Positions 27,644 through 36,632 of a stretch of 64,000 bases of DNA are shown in pieces; position 1 is the first letter of the stretch, and the number at the start of each line of letters is the position of its first letter. This DNA is from Polyangium mundeleinium (GTDB lineage: Bacteria > Myxococcota_A > Polyangia > Polyangiales > Polyangiaceae). The notes beneath the pieces were generated by a model. That model was not told the DNA's origin, made no database searches, and saw only the letters and a list, made by a program, of their open reading frames with translations. Position numbers and translations under genes: made by a program. Location: contig NZ_JAQNDO010000001.1 in assembly GCF_028369105.1 (NCBI RefSeq), forward strand, positions 744,001 through 808,000, read 5' to 3'.

Positions 27644-28459
27644 ATGGTTATCTTGGAGGATGGGAAGCGGTGGTGCGTCGCCGTGGCCTTCACGCTCGGC
27701 GCATTCGCGTGCTCTTCGGGTGGCGGGGAGAGCACGGGCGGCGAAGGCGGCGCGGGAGGCGTGGCGGGCCCGGGATCGGGCGGGAATGCGGGGACGACGA
27801 CGGTCGCCTCGTCCTCGTCGAGCGTCGGCGCGGTGGCGAGCTCTTCGGCGAGCGTGGGATCCGGCGGCGCCGGCGGAGCGATGGGCTTCGTATGCGACCC
27901 GCCCGCCGAGCCGGGCAGCCTCTACGAGCATTCGGTCGAGTCCTACGACGTGAACGACCTCGAACCGGTGCCGCTTTGCAAGTACCGCGGGGAGGTCGTG
28001 CTCATCGTCAACACCGCGGCCGCTTGTGGCTACACACCCCAATATGCGGGCCTCCAGGCCTTGGCGGAGAAGTTCAGCGGCCAGGCGTTCCACGTGCTCG
28101 GCTTTTTGAGCAACGATTTCGGCAACCAAGGAGGCTCGGACGAGCAGATCGGCGGGTGCATCGACAGCTATCATTTGAGCTTCAAGCAATTCGCGATCGG
28201 CCACGTGAAGGATCCGGACGGCGCCGGGCCGGAGGTGCCGCAGCCCGTGTGGCAATGGATGCTCGCGCAGCCGAACCCCGGCCCCGCGTCCACGATCGAG
28301 CCGTTGTGGAACTTCCACAAGTACCTGATCTCGAAGGACGGAAAGCTCGTGGCGCAGTGGACCTCGTCGACCTATCCCGGCGACGATCCGCAGAACCCGA
28401 ACGACAGCTTCGACACGAACCCCATCGTCCAGGCCATCCAGGCCGAGCTCGCCAAATAA
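27644..28459 (+). CDS. Glutathione-peroxidase-like thiol peroxidase lipoprotein
   Basis: The 271-residue protein has a lipoprotein signal (Cys23 in AFAC) and a Gly/Ser linker of about 65 residues. A thioredoxin-fold domain of GPx type follows: VVLIVNTAAACGYTPQYAGL carries the peroxidatic Cys, FLSNDFGNQGGSDEQI stands where the family has the Gln loop (here Asp), and WNFHKYLISKDG has the conserved Trp and Asn. It probably reduces peroxides at the cell surface, with thioredoxin-like donors as the likely reductant. A resolving Cys may be GGCID, further on. The start has an AGAGG site upstream. It is divergent from the kinase gene. Confidence 0.85.
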   Translation: MVILEDGKRWCVAVAFTLGAFACSSGGGESTGGEGGAGGVAGPGSGGNAGTTTVASSSSSVGAVASSSASVGSGGAGGAMGFVCDPPAEPGSLYEHSVESYDVNDLEPVPLCKYRGEVVLIVNTAAACGYTPQYAGLQALAEKFSGQAFHVLGFLSNDFGNQGGSDEQIGGCIDSYHLSFKQFAIGHVKDPDGAGPEVPQPVWQWMLAQPNPGPASTIEPLWNFHKYLISKDGKLVAQWTSSTYPGDDPQNPNDSFDTNPIVQAIQAELAK

Positions 28460-28469
28460 CCGAATCGCT

Positions 28470-28916
28470 TCAGCGCGCGTGCCGGTGCTCGACCATCAAG
28501 CAACGGTCCTGCACGACCTCGATCCCCGCGGCGGCGAGGCGCGTGGCCACTTCGTCGTTGCGGATGCCCGACTGGAACCAGACGGCCTTCGGGCGCATCG
28601 CGAGAATGTCGTCCACGTGCGGCGGGAGGTCGCTCGGGCGCCGGAAGACGTCGAGGATGTCGATCTCGCCCGGCACGTCCGCGAGGCGCCGATACACGGG
28701 CTGGCCGAGGATACGCGTGACGTCGGGGTAATACACGGGGACGGGGACGACCTCGACGCCCGCGCCCTGGAGATACGCGGGCACGTAGAATGCGGGCTGA
28801 TCGGATTGCTGTTCGGTCTTGATGCCGAGGACGGCGACCCGCTTGGCGCCGCGGGCGATCTCTGCGATGCGCCGGCTGTCCGTGACGATGCGACCCTTCG
28901 GTTCGGCGTTGGCCAT
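28470..28916 (-). CDS. CoA-binding domain protein (YccU type)
   Basis: The 148-residue protein is a single Rossmann CoA_binding_2 domain. KRVAVLGIKTEQQSDQPAF gives the nucleotide loop, YLQGAGVEVVPVPVYYPDV and PGEIDILDVFRRPSD the second half, and KAVWFQSGIRND the end. Such proteins bind CoA or acyl-CoA and are often redox- or stress-linked; the exact role is unknown. The ATG chosen fits the family's usual start. It converges on the peroxidase-like lipoprotein gene with a 10-base gap. Confidence 0.9.
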   Translation of the reverse strand: MANAEPKGRIVTDSRRIAEIARGAKRVAVLGIKTEQQSDQPAFYVPAYLQGAGVEVVPVPVYYPDVTRILGQPVYRRLADVPGEIDILDVFRRPSDLPPHVDDILAMRPKAVWFQSGIRNDEVATRLAAAGIEVVQDRCLMVEHRHAR

Positions 28917-28953
28917 GCGGCGGAGCCTAACCACGGGTTCGGGCGTTTGCACG

Positions 28954-31053
28954 TCAGGGCTTGGGGACGAACAGGAATTGGCCGCTCTTCGGCAGGCTCG
29001 CGTCGAAGCGGAAGAGGGTCGGCGTCTGCTTGGCGTCCTTCTTGTCCTGCACCGAGCGAGGCACGCGCTCCTTGACGAATTTCGCGAGCTCCTCGTCCGT
29101 CACCACGTGATCCTGGTTCGTATCGGCCGCCGCCGTCCCCGCGGCCGCGACGGAGAGCCCTTCGAGGACGAACGCCGTCATCGCCGAATGCCCGCCCCAG
29201 GCCCACGCCCGCTCGTCCGGGTCGTCCTCCCACGCCCGCTGGCCCTTGCTGCCTGCGGTCAAGACGACCTCGGCGCGCTCTTTCCACAAAGAACCGAGGT
29301 GCGTTTCGAGCTCGTCGTCGCCCTTCGCGCCGACGGCCCACCCGCTGTAGCAGCAATCGAGCAGGAGCATCACGTGCTTCGAGGGCACGCCTTTGCGAAT
29401 GTCGCTCACGAGATCCTGCATGTCCCAGCCCTTGTGCGAGCTCGGCAGGTGCGCGCGTTTGCCGAAGAACTCCGCGGGCTGAAGCACGCCGTAATCCTGG
29501 CGCGCGCCTTTGATGTAGCCGCCGTGGCCCGAGTAATAAAAGAGGAACGAGCTGTCCTCCTTGTCGCCGAACCGCGCCCGGAACTTTTCCACGGCGAGCT
29601 TGAGGCCCTCGGCCGTGGGCGCGCCGTCCGCCTTGTCGCCCGGCGCGGGCTGGTCGACGAGGTAGATGATGTTCGCGCGCTTGTAGCCATATTTTTCGAT
29701 GAGGAGATCCCGCATCGCCCGCGCGTCGCGGCAGGGCGAATGCAAGGCGTGTTCGCCCTCGTAGCCGCACACGCCCGCGATGAGCGCATAAGGCTCGATC
29801 GAGCGAGGGCCGTCGTTTTTGGCGATGAGGCTGATCACCTCCGCCGCGGGCAGCGGATCCCCCTTGCTGCCCCGCGGACGGCCCTCCTTCGCGGGGGCGT
29901 TTGCCTCGGTCGTGTCGTCGTCCGACACCGGAGCGGGCCGCGCGTCGGCGATCGGCGCAGGTTTGCCCGGGGTGCGCAGGAAAAAACCGAGCCCGATCGC
30001 TCCGGCGAGCGCCGCTGCCGCGAGCGCGCCCGCCGCGACGAGACGGCCGCGCCCCTTGCCCTGTCGAATGGGCCGGAGCCGCAACTCCTTTTCGAGGCAG
30101 GCAACGACCTCTTCGAACGAGAGCGCCGTCCCCTCACGTGGCGCGGCAGCGAGCGTGCCGCCGTGGTCCTTGCCGTCGTACCACGCCGCCGCCTCTTTCC
30201 CTTGATTCGCGCGCGCCCGATTCTCCCGCTCCCCGAGCGCCTTCGCCAGGAGCCCGACCTTCGCGCGGCTCGCGGGGTCGGCGCTGAGGACGATCATCTT
30301 CTTGTCCTGCTCGACGAGCAGGAGCGGATATCCCCGACCGCCCGGCGCGCGGACGTCGGTCCTCGCCCACAGCTTGAATTGCGTCGAGACGGGCCGCTGA
30401 ATGCAGAGGAGCGGGAGCGTCCGCGCAGCGCCGCCGGAGCTCGTCGAGCCCGGCAATTCGGCCATGAAACCGAGGCTCCGCCCGAGGTCCTCTTCGTAGA
30501 GCTTGTGGTCCTGCGTGAGCAACGCGACGAACCGTTCGAGGCGCGCCTCGCCCGCGACGAGGTCGTCGTCGTAGAGGCGCGCGCCCGCGGCGAGTTTTTT
30601 TCCGATGATCGCGCAAAACGCGAGCGCGTCGTCGAGAAAGGTCTCCCGCCGGGGCGGGTCTTCGAGCAAATGGTGCTGCGCGAGCGCGAGGTACACCGCC
30701 TGCACCGCGTGCTCGGGCGGGACACGGTCCGGCCAGAGGCCCTGCCGCACGTCGCCCGCATATCGGCACATCGCCTCCCACGCGGGCGGGAGCGCCTCGC
30801 CGCGCCGCTTGCACGCGAGCAGGTAAAGGGACCAGACCTCGTCGAGGTGCGGGAACGAGCGAATCGCGATCGTGGCGCCTTCGAGCGCGGCCCCCGAGGC
30901 GGCGAAGGGGGCCTCATCGCGAAAGACGAGGAGCGAGAGCGAATCATGCCCCGCTGCGGCCTTTCGATCGAGCCAGAGCGTCGCGCCCTCGGGGCGAACG
31001 CCGTCCGCGGCCCATACCAGCGAGAGTCCTGCGAGAGGACCGGAGACGCTCAT
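28954..31053 (-). CDS. Membrane-anchored caspase-like (peptidase C14) protein
   Basis: The 699-residue protein has a C-terminal caspase-like domain of about 280 residues. It shows ALIAGVCGYEG at the first strand, catalytic His in FLFYYSGHGGYI (about residue 508) and catalytic Cys in VMLLLDCCYSGW (about residue 567). A single transmembrane helix lies at about 347 (AGALAAAALAGAIGLGFFL). The N-terminal 330 residues form an unrecognised helical/beta domain (ATIAIRSFPHLDEVWSLYLL). A short DxNxD segment near the end (DTNQDHVVTDEEL) is an EF-hand-like site. It probably cuts after Arg/Lys or Asp, but target and trigger are unknown. The ATG has GAGGAGC upstream; the trypsin-like gene ends 21 bases before. 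Confidence 0.88.
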   Translation of the reverse strand: MSVSGPLAGLSLVWAADGVRPEGATLWLDRKAAAGHDSLSLLVFRDEAPFAASGAALEGATIAIRSFPHLDEVWSLYLLACKRRGEALPPAWEAMCRYAGDVRQGLWPDRVPPEHAVQAVYLALAQHHLLEDPPRRETFLDDALAFCAIIGKKLAAGARLYDDDLVAGEARLERFVALLTQDHKLYEEDLGRSLGFMAELPGSTSSGGAARTLPLLCIQRPVSTQFKLWARTDVRAPGGRGYPLLLVEQDKKMIVLSADPASRAKVGLLAKALGERENRARANQGKEAAAWYDGKDHGGTLAAAPREGTALSFEEVVACLEKELRLRPIRQGKGRGRLVAAGALAAAALAGAIGLGFFLRTPGKPAPIADARPAPVSDDDTTEANAPAKEGRPRGSKGDPLPAAEVISLIAKNDGPRSIEPYALIAGVCGYEGEHALHSPCRDARAMRDLLIEKYGYKRANIIYLVDQPAPGDKADGAPTAEGLKLAVEKFRARFGDKEDSSFLFYYSGHGGYIKGARQDYGVLQPAEFFGKRAHLPSSHKGWDMQDLVSDIRKGVPSKHVMLLLDCCYSGWAVGAKGDDELETHLGSLWKERAEVVLTAGSKGQRAWEDDPDERAWAWGGHSAMTAFVLEGLSVAAAGTAAADTNQDHVVTDEELAKFVKERVPRSVQDKKDAKQTPTLFRFDASLPKSGQFLFVPKP

Positions 31054-31074
31054 GGCCAAGCTCCTCGGAGGTTC

Positions 31075-33585
31075 CTATTCGAGCGATCGGGCCTGGAACA
31101 ACTCGCCAGCGACCTTCTTGAACTGCGTCGCCGTGGGTTTTTTCGTGAAGAGCGAAGACCGCACCATCTTGCCGCCCGCGAGCGAGGGATCCATCGTCAC
31201 CACGCCCTTCGCGTCGATGCGATACGCGCGTTCGGCCGTGCCTGAGGAGGGCGTCGACGTGAAAAGGACGAGGTCGTAGTGGCCGTCCTGGTCCGTGTCG
31301 TAATAGGTCCACTCGGCGCCGTCGCGGTGCAGGAACGCGAACTCGGGCTTGAACTTGCCGCCCGAGATCACTTCCTGCGCCGAGAGTTTGCCCGGGGCAG
31401 GGCTGTCCTTGTTGACGTCGACGAGGAGCGAGGTCGACGTCATGCCCGCCGAGACGATCACCGCTTTGTCCCAGCCCGTCTTCGGGCCGAACGCCGTGCT
31501 CCACCGCGAGGTGTCGCTGAAGCTGAAATAAATGCCGCCGTGCCGCAGCGGATCCGGGAACGAGTCGAGCGCGTCGTCGGCGATCGCCGAGGTCGTCGAG
31601 GGAATGGCGCGCGTCGCCACGCGGCCGAGCCGCGCCGCGAGCGTGCCATTGTCGAGCAGGTGCGGGCGCAGCATCTTGCGGCCCACGTGCTCGGGCGCGG
31701 GCTCCTTCCGGCCGTCCTCGCCAAGCCGGTACGCTTCGAGCGCGACGCCCGTGCCGACACGGCTCGTGTACGTGAGGAAATCGAATTTGCCGTCGTCGTT
31801 TCGATCGTAATAGACCCAAAGCCGCGAGCCCTGCGCGATCATCGTGGCCTCGGCGTCCACCGCCTGCTTCTCCAGGAGCGCCTGCGCCGCGTCGTTCTTG
31901 TGCACCTCGCCGAGCGTGCCCTGATCGACGTCGAAGACGAACCCATGGCTGTAGACCGAGCGCGTGACCAGCGTGTCCGTGCGGCCGTCGCCGTCCATGT
32001 CCTCGATCGCGACCTCGCGGCCGCCGCCGAGCAACGGGCTCGGGAGGTTTTCCGCGAGCTCGCCACCGCGCGCCTCGACCATCGACGCGCCGAGCGTGAT
32101 CGATCCGAGCCGCGCGAGCGCGCTCCGCTCCGCGCTCTGCGCCACGAGATCCGGCTGGATCAGGGGCCCGCCCGAGCCGAGGGCGTCGTCCCGGCCGAGC
32201 TTGCCGTTCTTGCCGATGCGGTAGCCGTGGGTCACGCGGCCCGAGCCGCGTTCGTCGTGAAGCACCACGTCGTAACGGCCGTCGTCGTCAGTGTCGTACC
32301 AGGCGAAGCTGCCGCCCGGCGTGGCCAGGTAGATGACCTCCGCGTCGAAGCTGCGCTTGCCGTAGAGCGCGCCGACGTCGGGTTTGCCCGCGCCTTCGCC
32401 GATCGTGCTCTGGTCGAGGTCGTAAAACCGCGCCATGGCCGAGCGGCCCTCGGTGCGCAGGACGTCGTAGCGGCCGTCGAGATCCGCGTCCTCGATCGTC
32501 GCCTCCTCGCCGCCGTCGAACCACGGGTCGGGCAGGACGTCCGCAGGCTGGACCGGGATCTCCGAGAGGAACGAGCGGATCTCCGAGACGTGCACGTGGA
32601 ACGTCGCGCGGTACTCGCTGTTGCCGTAACCGAAGCTGTTCAGCCCGACGAGCTCGCTCCCGCGATTGACGAGCGGGCCGCCGCTGTCGCCCGGCCAGTT
32701 CGGGCAGGTGGATTGCACGACCATGAGAGGTTTGTCGTGCTCTAACACCTTCTTCAGGCCCTCGAACATCTCTTGCTTGCGCTTGGGGCAGGCGTCGTCG
32801 CCCGCGGATTCGCGGACGGTGCACTCGAGCGAGACGAGCTGCGAGAGGTGCGTGGCGAGCTTGCCGACGGCCGCGACCTCGCCGTCCTTGATCGCCCATA
32901 CGAGGCCCGAGCCGGCGTGGCCGAGGCTCGCGACAGGCTCGCCGGGGGCCGGATCCTTCGCGGCCGGGCGGATGAAGGGCAGGTCTTTGTGGTTGCCTTC
33001 GAGCTTGATGATCGCGAGGTCGCGCATCGGATCGGCCTTGTGCACCCAGGCCGTGACCGGTTTGTTCGTGCGCTCCATGGCGCCCGATTTGTCGAGCTTG
33101 CCGAGCTCGACCGAGACCTTGATGCGGAAGTCCTCGCGCTCGCCGCTCTCGATGACGTGGTTGTTCGTGAGGATCCAGCCGGTGGGGCCGACGATCACGC
33201 CGGTGCCGAGGCCCGTGGGCGTCCGGATGATGACGGTGGCCGGCGCGACGGCGCGGTAGTTCTCGCGCACGTCGCCTTTGCCGCCCTCGGGCAAGGACGC
33301 GAGTGCGCTTTTCGTGCTGGCGGCGTCGGGGCTCGGCAGAAGTTCGGCGCGGCGCAAGAGGTCGAGCATGCCGCGGCTCGGGACACGCGCGGTGCTCGGC
33401 GCCTGGGCCTTCGGCTTCTCGGCGTTCGTGGCCTTCGCGGCGGGGGCCGGATCGCTCTTCGCGCTCGCGGGATCGGGCGGAGGGGCGGGCGCCGCGCCGC
33501 TGCACGCCGCGACGAGGGGGCCGAGGATCACCGCCGCGATGTACCCCGAGGACCCGTCCACCGTGCCGAACCATCGCTTGCCCAT
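31075..33585 (-). CDS. Trypsin-like serine protease lipoprotein with Ca-loop repeats
   Basis: The 836-residue protein has a lipoprotein signal (Cys28, VAAC), a Pro/Ala-rich linker and a trypsin-type domain. The catalytic triad is visible: His in LTNNHVIES (about residue 140), Asp in RDLAIIKLEG (about 190) and Ser in WPGDSGGPLV (about 300). The C-terminal 480 residues hold at least five FG-GAP-like loops with a calcium motif (DADLDGRYD, DTDDDGRYD, DMDGDGRTD, DRNDDGKFD, DTDQDGHYD). The start has a strong GGAGGAG site. It leads an operon with the caspase-like gene 21 bases after. It probably acts at the outer surface or periplasm, so it may activate or be matched with the caspase-like partner. 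Confidence 0.9.
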   Translation of the reverse strand: MGKRWFGTVDGSSGYIAAVILGPLVAACSGAAPAPPPDPASAKSDPAPAAKATNAEKPKAQAPSTARVPSRGMLDLLRRAELLPSPDAASTKSALASLPEGGKGDVRENYRAVAPATVIIRTPTGLGTGVIVGPTGWILTNNHVIESGEREDFRIKVSVELGKLDKSGAMERTNKPVTAWVHKADPMRDLAIIKLEGNHKDLPFIRPAAKDPAPGEPVASLGHAGSGLVWAIKDGEVAAVGKLATHLSQLVSLECTVRESAGDDACPKRKQEMFEGLKKVLEHDKPLMVVQSTCPNWPGDSGGPLVNRGSELVGLNSFGYGNSEYRATFHVHVSEIRSFLSEIPVQPADVLPDPWFDGGEEATIEDADLDGRYDVLRTEGRSAMARFYDLDQSTIGEGAGKPDVGALYGKRSFDAEVIYLATPGGSFAWYDTDDDGRYDVVLHDERGSGRVTHGYRIGKNGKLGRDDALGSGGPLIQPDLVAQSAERSALARLGSITLGASMVEARGGELAENLPSPLLGGGREVAIEDMDGDGRTDTLVTRSVYSHGFVFDVDQGTLGEVHKNDAAQALLEKQAVDAEATMIAQGSRLWVYYDRNDDGKFDFLTYTSRVGTGVALEAYRLGEDGRKEPAPEHVGRKMLRPHLLDNGTLAARLGRVATRAIPSTTSAIADDALDSFPDPLRHGGIYFSFSDTSRWSTAFGPKTGWDKAVIVSAGMTSTSLLVDVNKDSPAPGKLSAQEVISGGKFKPEFAFLHRDGAEWTYYDTDQDGHYDLVLFTSTPSSGTAERAYRIDAKGVVTMDPSLAGGKMVRSSLFTKKPTATQFKKVAGELFQARSLE

Positions 33586-33759
33586 GTGTCTCCTCCGAGC
33601 GCTCCCGCGTGCTCGAAACCCATACCAAATTCGGGTCCGTTCAGAAACCCCCGGCCGCGAAGGGAGCTTCGCGTGGACAGGAGAATAGCCGATGCGGGAG
33701 GCTTCGAGTCCTTGCATTCAGAAGCGTGCTGCCCGATGCTTGGACCTCGGAGGAATAAC

Positions 33760-35091
33760 ATGCGCACGAAACGAACCATCTTCCTTTGCGCGTTCGCGGG
33801 CTTCTCCCTCATCGGCGCGGGGCTCGGCGCGGGTTGCTCGGGTGGGGACAACACCTCGGGATCGGGCAACACGGGCGGCAACTCGTCCGGCTCGTCGCAG
33901 GGCGGCGGCGGCAATGGGCAGGGGGGAAGCGGCAATGGCGGTGAGGGCGGCGACATCACCTTCTTCGACGCAGGGCCGGGCGATGGCGGGCTCACCGAGG
34001 ACAGCGCCTGTGTGAGCCAGAGCTCGGAGGCGACGCTCGTCAAGAAGCCGGTCGACGTCATTGTCCTGATCGACAACTCCGGCAGCATGTCGGCCGAGAT
34101 CATCGGCGTTCAGAACAACATCAACCAGAACTTCGCGCAGATCCTCGAGGCGAGCGGGCTCGATTACCGTGTCATCCTCATTGCGAGGCACGGCAACGCG
34201 TCGAGCGCGCAGAGCGTGTGCATCGAGGCGCCGCTCTCCGGCATTCCCGCGGGCGGCTGCATGCCCCCGCCGGTGTCGCCCGTGAACAACCCTGGCAAAT
34301 TCTTCCACTACAGCGTCGAGGTCGCGAGCCACGACTCGCTCTGCAAGGTGCTCTCGACGTATGGCGTGCAGGACGAGTACGGGTTCGCGCCGATGGGCTG
34401 GAAGGAGTGGCTGCGGCCCGACGCGTTCAAAACGTTCATCGAGCTCACGGACGACGGGGTCAACTGCAGCTACGGCGGCAAGACCTACAACGACAGCAAC
34501 TCCGTCAACGGCGGGAACACGGTCGCGACGAACTGGGACACGGCGCTGCTCGCGCTGTCGCCGGAGAATTTCGGCACCGCCGAGAATCGCAACTATCGCT
34601 TCTACAGCATCGTCGCGATGGCCTACAACGACCCGGCGAACAAGCCGTACGAGCCCTCCGACCCGGTCATCACGGGCAAGTGCCCGACGGCCGCCGATCC
34701 CGGCACCGGCTATCAGGGCCTGAGCAACCTCACGGGCGGGCTCAAGTTCCCGCTCTGCGACACGACCTCGTACGACGCCGTGTTCCAGGCGATCGCGGAA
34801 GGCGTCGTCGCCGGCGCGCAGGTCGCCTGCGAATTCGGGATCCCCGATCCGCCCGAGGGCACGACCGTCGATCTGAGCAGCGTGGTCGTCGATTACACGC
34901 CCGGCGACATGTCCCCGAACAAGCAGTTCAGCCAGGTCGCGGACGCGGCGGCGTGCGCGGCGGACGCGTTCTACATCGACAAGCCCGCGAACAAGATCAT
35001 CCTCTGCCCGGATACCTGCGGGGTGGTCAAGAACGACGCGGCGGCCAAGGTCGCCGTGCTTTTCGCCTGCGACCCGGGTGGCGCCAACTGA
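33760..35091 (+). CDS. Lipoprotein with von Willebrand factor A domain
   Basis: The 443-residue protein has a lipoprotein signal (Cys26 in GAGC) and a Gly/Ser/Asn linker to about residue 75. A VWA domain follows with the metal site DxSxS in VDVIVLIDNSGSMS. The C-terminal half is Cys-rich with the segments DEYGFAPMGWKEWLRPDAF and IEDLTDD-like IELTDDGVNC; it is likely disulfide-stabilised. VWA domains bind proteins through a metal ion, so adhesion or complex assembly on the surface is plausible. The start is backed by a GGAGGA site. The next gene follows by four bases on the same strand, suggesting an operon. Confidence 0.9.
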   Translation: MRTKRTIFLCAFAGFSLIGAGLGAGCSGGDNTSGSGNTGGNSSGSSQGGGGNGQGGSGNGGEGGDITFFDAGPGDGGLTEDSACVSQSSEATLVKKPVDVIVLIDNSGSMSAEIIGVQNNINQNFAQILEASGLDYRVILIARHGNASSAQSVCIEAPLSGIPAGGCMPPPVSPVNNPGKFFHYSVEVASHDSLCKVLSTYGVQDEYGFAPMGWKEWLRPDAFKTFIELTDDGVNCSYGGKTYNDSNSVNGGNTVATNWDTALLALSPENFGTAENRNYRFYSIVAMAYNDPANKPYEPSDPVITGKCPTAADPGTGYQGLSNLTGGLKFPLCDTTSYDAVFQAIAEGVVAGAQVACEFGIPDPPEGTTVDLSSVVVDYTPGDMSPNKQFSQVADAAACAADAFYIDKPANKIILCPDTCGVVKNDAAAKVAVLFACDPGGAN

Positions 35092-35095
35092 GCGG

Positions 35096-36154
35096 ATGAA
35101 GAGGGCCATGCTCGATCGAAAGACGGTTCTCTTGGCCTCGGTCCTCGCGGGGGTTGTCCTGGCGTGTGGACCCGAGGCCAGCAATACCACCGGCTCCGGC
35201 GGCTCCGGTGGCGCGGGCGGCTCCGGCGGCGTGGGCGGCGGCACCCCCGTCGATCCGCCGGGGCCCAAAGATCCGGACGACCTCTTGAAAGCGGCGATCC
35301 TCATGGGGAGCTGCGTTCCGGATAGCCTCGTCGATAACTGGCTCCGCGATTTCTATGCGGAGCGCGGGGTCGACACCGATCTCGACGTCCTGAGCTACAC
35401 GAAGTGCCTCGCGAGCAAGACCAACGGCTGCAAGGCGATCGAGGAGTGCCTCGGGGTGACGGTCGATCTCTCCGGTCCTTGCATGCCCACCTGCACGGGG
35501 AACGTGCTCAAGGTGTGCGACGACCAGCTCGCATTCACGGTCGATTGCAGCGTGGTCGGCCGCGAGTGCTCCGAGGAGGCGAGGGACTGCGTCGACAAGA
35601 GCATTCAGCCCGGGGCGACGTGCAACGACGAGACGTTCAAGGAGGTCTGCCAGGACGGCGTGCCCCGGGTGTGCTCGGGCGAGCTGGAGACGAACGGGCC
35701 GGCTTGCGCCGATTTCGGACTCACGTGCAAGGATCTGCAATTCGGTGGCGTTGGGTGCGTTGGAACGGGCGCGACGTGCCAGTCGGACACGGGCGGCGGG
35801 CTCACGATTGACTACAGCTCAGGTCTCACGTGCGACGGTCCGGAGCTGCGCGCCTGCATCAACGGAGGCGAGCAGGCGGTCGATTGCGACAAGCTCGTGA
35901 AGGGGTCTGCCTGCAACAGCTCGGGTGCGTCGTACTTTTGCGGATTTGGGAGCGCGTGTGATCCCTTCAGCGGGGACAACGCGACGTGCGAGGGCGATTC
36001 GATCGTCGTCTGCCACGCCGGCCGGATCGACAAGGTCGACTGCAAGACGCTCGGGTTCACCGGCTGCAATGCCACGTGGGGTACATGCAGCCCGAGCATC
36101 TACGATCAGGCCCCCCCGCCCGATCCCGACCCCGGGCCTGGCCCCGGGCCCTGA
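35096..36154 (+). CDS. Cysteine-rich repeat lipoprotein
   Basis: The 352-residue protein has a lipoprotein signal (Cys24, VVLAC), a Gly/Ser-rich linker, and a Cys-rich remainder of about 26 Cys. The pattern CxxN...VxxxCDxxxLxFxVDCxxxGxxC recurs about four times (CTGNVLKVCDDQLAFTVDC, TCDGPELRACINGGEQAVDC, CEGDSIVVCHAGRIDKVDC). This looks like a domain repeat specific to Myxococcota. The protein ends in a Pro/Asp tail (PPDPDPGPGPGP). An alternative start is four codons downstream, better placed for a GAAGAGG site. Its stop is 125 bases before array B. Confidence 0.82.
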   Translation: MKRAMLDRKTVLLASVLAGVVLACGPEASNTTGSGGSGGAGGSGGVGGGTPVDPPGPKDPDDLLKAAILMGSCVPDSLVDNWLRDFYAERGVDTDLDVLSYTKCLASKTNGCKAIEECLGVTVDLSGPCMPTCTGNVLKVCDDQLAFTVDCSVVGRECSEEARDCVDKSIQPGATCNDETFKEVCQDGVPRVCSGELETNGPACADFGLTCKDLQFGGVGCVGTGATCQSDTGGGLTIDYSSGLTCDGPELRACINGGEQAVDCDKLVKGSACNSSGASYFCGFGSACDPFSGDNATCEGDSIVVCHAGRIDKVDCKTLGFTGCNATWGTCSPSIYDQAPPPDPDPGPGPGP

Positions 36155-36278
36155 TCCCATCCTCGCCTAACAGTCCGTGGATCTACGCGACCGGAATCGC
36201 GATCCCAACATCCCACACCTCACCCTGGCGCGTCCCGCGCCACGCGCTCGCTGACTTCGCGGTCAAAGGGCGAGGACT
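36155..36278. other. Non-coding spacer with a stable hairpin, before array B
   Basis: No gene is seen between the end of the Cys-rich lipoprotein gene and array B. One perfect inverted repeat, TGGCGCG-TCC-CGCGCCA (36226-36242), could act as an mRNA 3'-end hairpin. It has no T-run, which is common for GC-rich myxobacterial ends. I see no other element in this stretch. Confidence 0.5.
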
Positions 36279-36611
36279 CCGATCACGGGGTCGGCGACTC
36301 CGATGTCGAAGAGGGTGCACTCCGATCACGGGGTCGGCGACTCCGATGTCGAAGAGGGTGCACTCCGATCACGGGGTCGGCGACTCCGATGTCGAAGAGG
36401 GTGCACTCCGATCACGGGGTCGGCGACTCCGATGTCGAAGAGGGCGCACTCCGATCACGGGGTCGGCGACTCCGATGTCGAAGAGGGCGCACTCCGATCA
36501 CGGGGTCGGCGACTCCGATGTCGAAGAGGGTGCACTCCGATCACGGGGTCGGCGACTCCGATGTCGAAGAGGGTGCACCCCGATCACGGGGTCGGCGACT
36601 CCGATGTCGAG
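36279..36611. repeat. Tandem array B, 43-bp unit, about 7.8 copies
   Basis: Copies begin at 36279, 36322, 36365, 36408, 36451, 36494, 36537 and 36580, 43 bases apart with no spacers. The unit starts CCGATCACGGGGTCGGCGAC and contains the perfect small palindrome GTCGGCGAC. Units are nearly identical (a T/C change in GGGTGC/GGGCGC, and CCC for CTC in the last). The array sits between convergent genes. The consensus is unlike array A at 5.2 kb though both share the 43-bp period. No stop occurs in any plus frame, so open frames here are an effect of the repeat and not a gene. Confidence 0.95.
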
Positions 36612-36632
36612 CGGGCTCCTGGATGAGTCGCG

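Noticed and set aside
36279..36626. Repeat-rich protein gene across array B
   Set aside because: 43 is not divisible by three, so the open frame cycles through all phases only because the unit has no stops; no ribosome site or start context.
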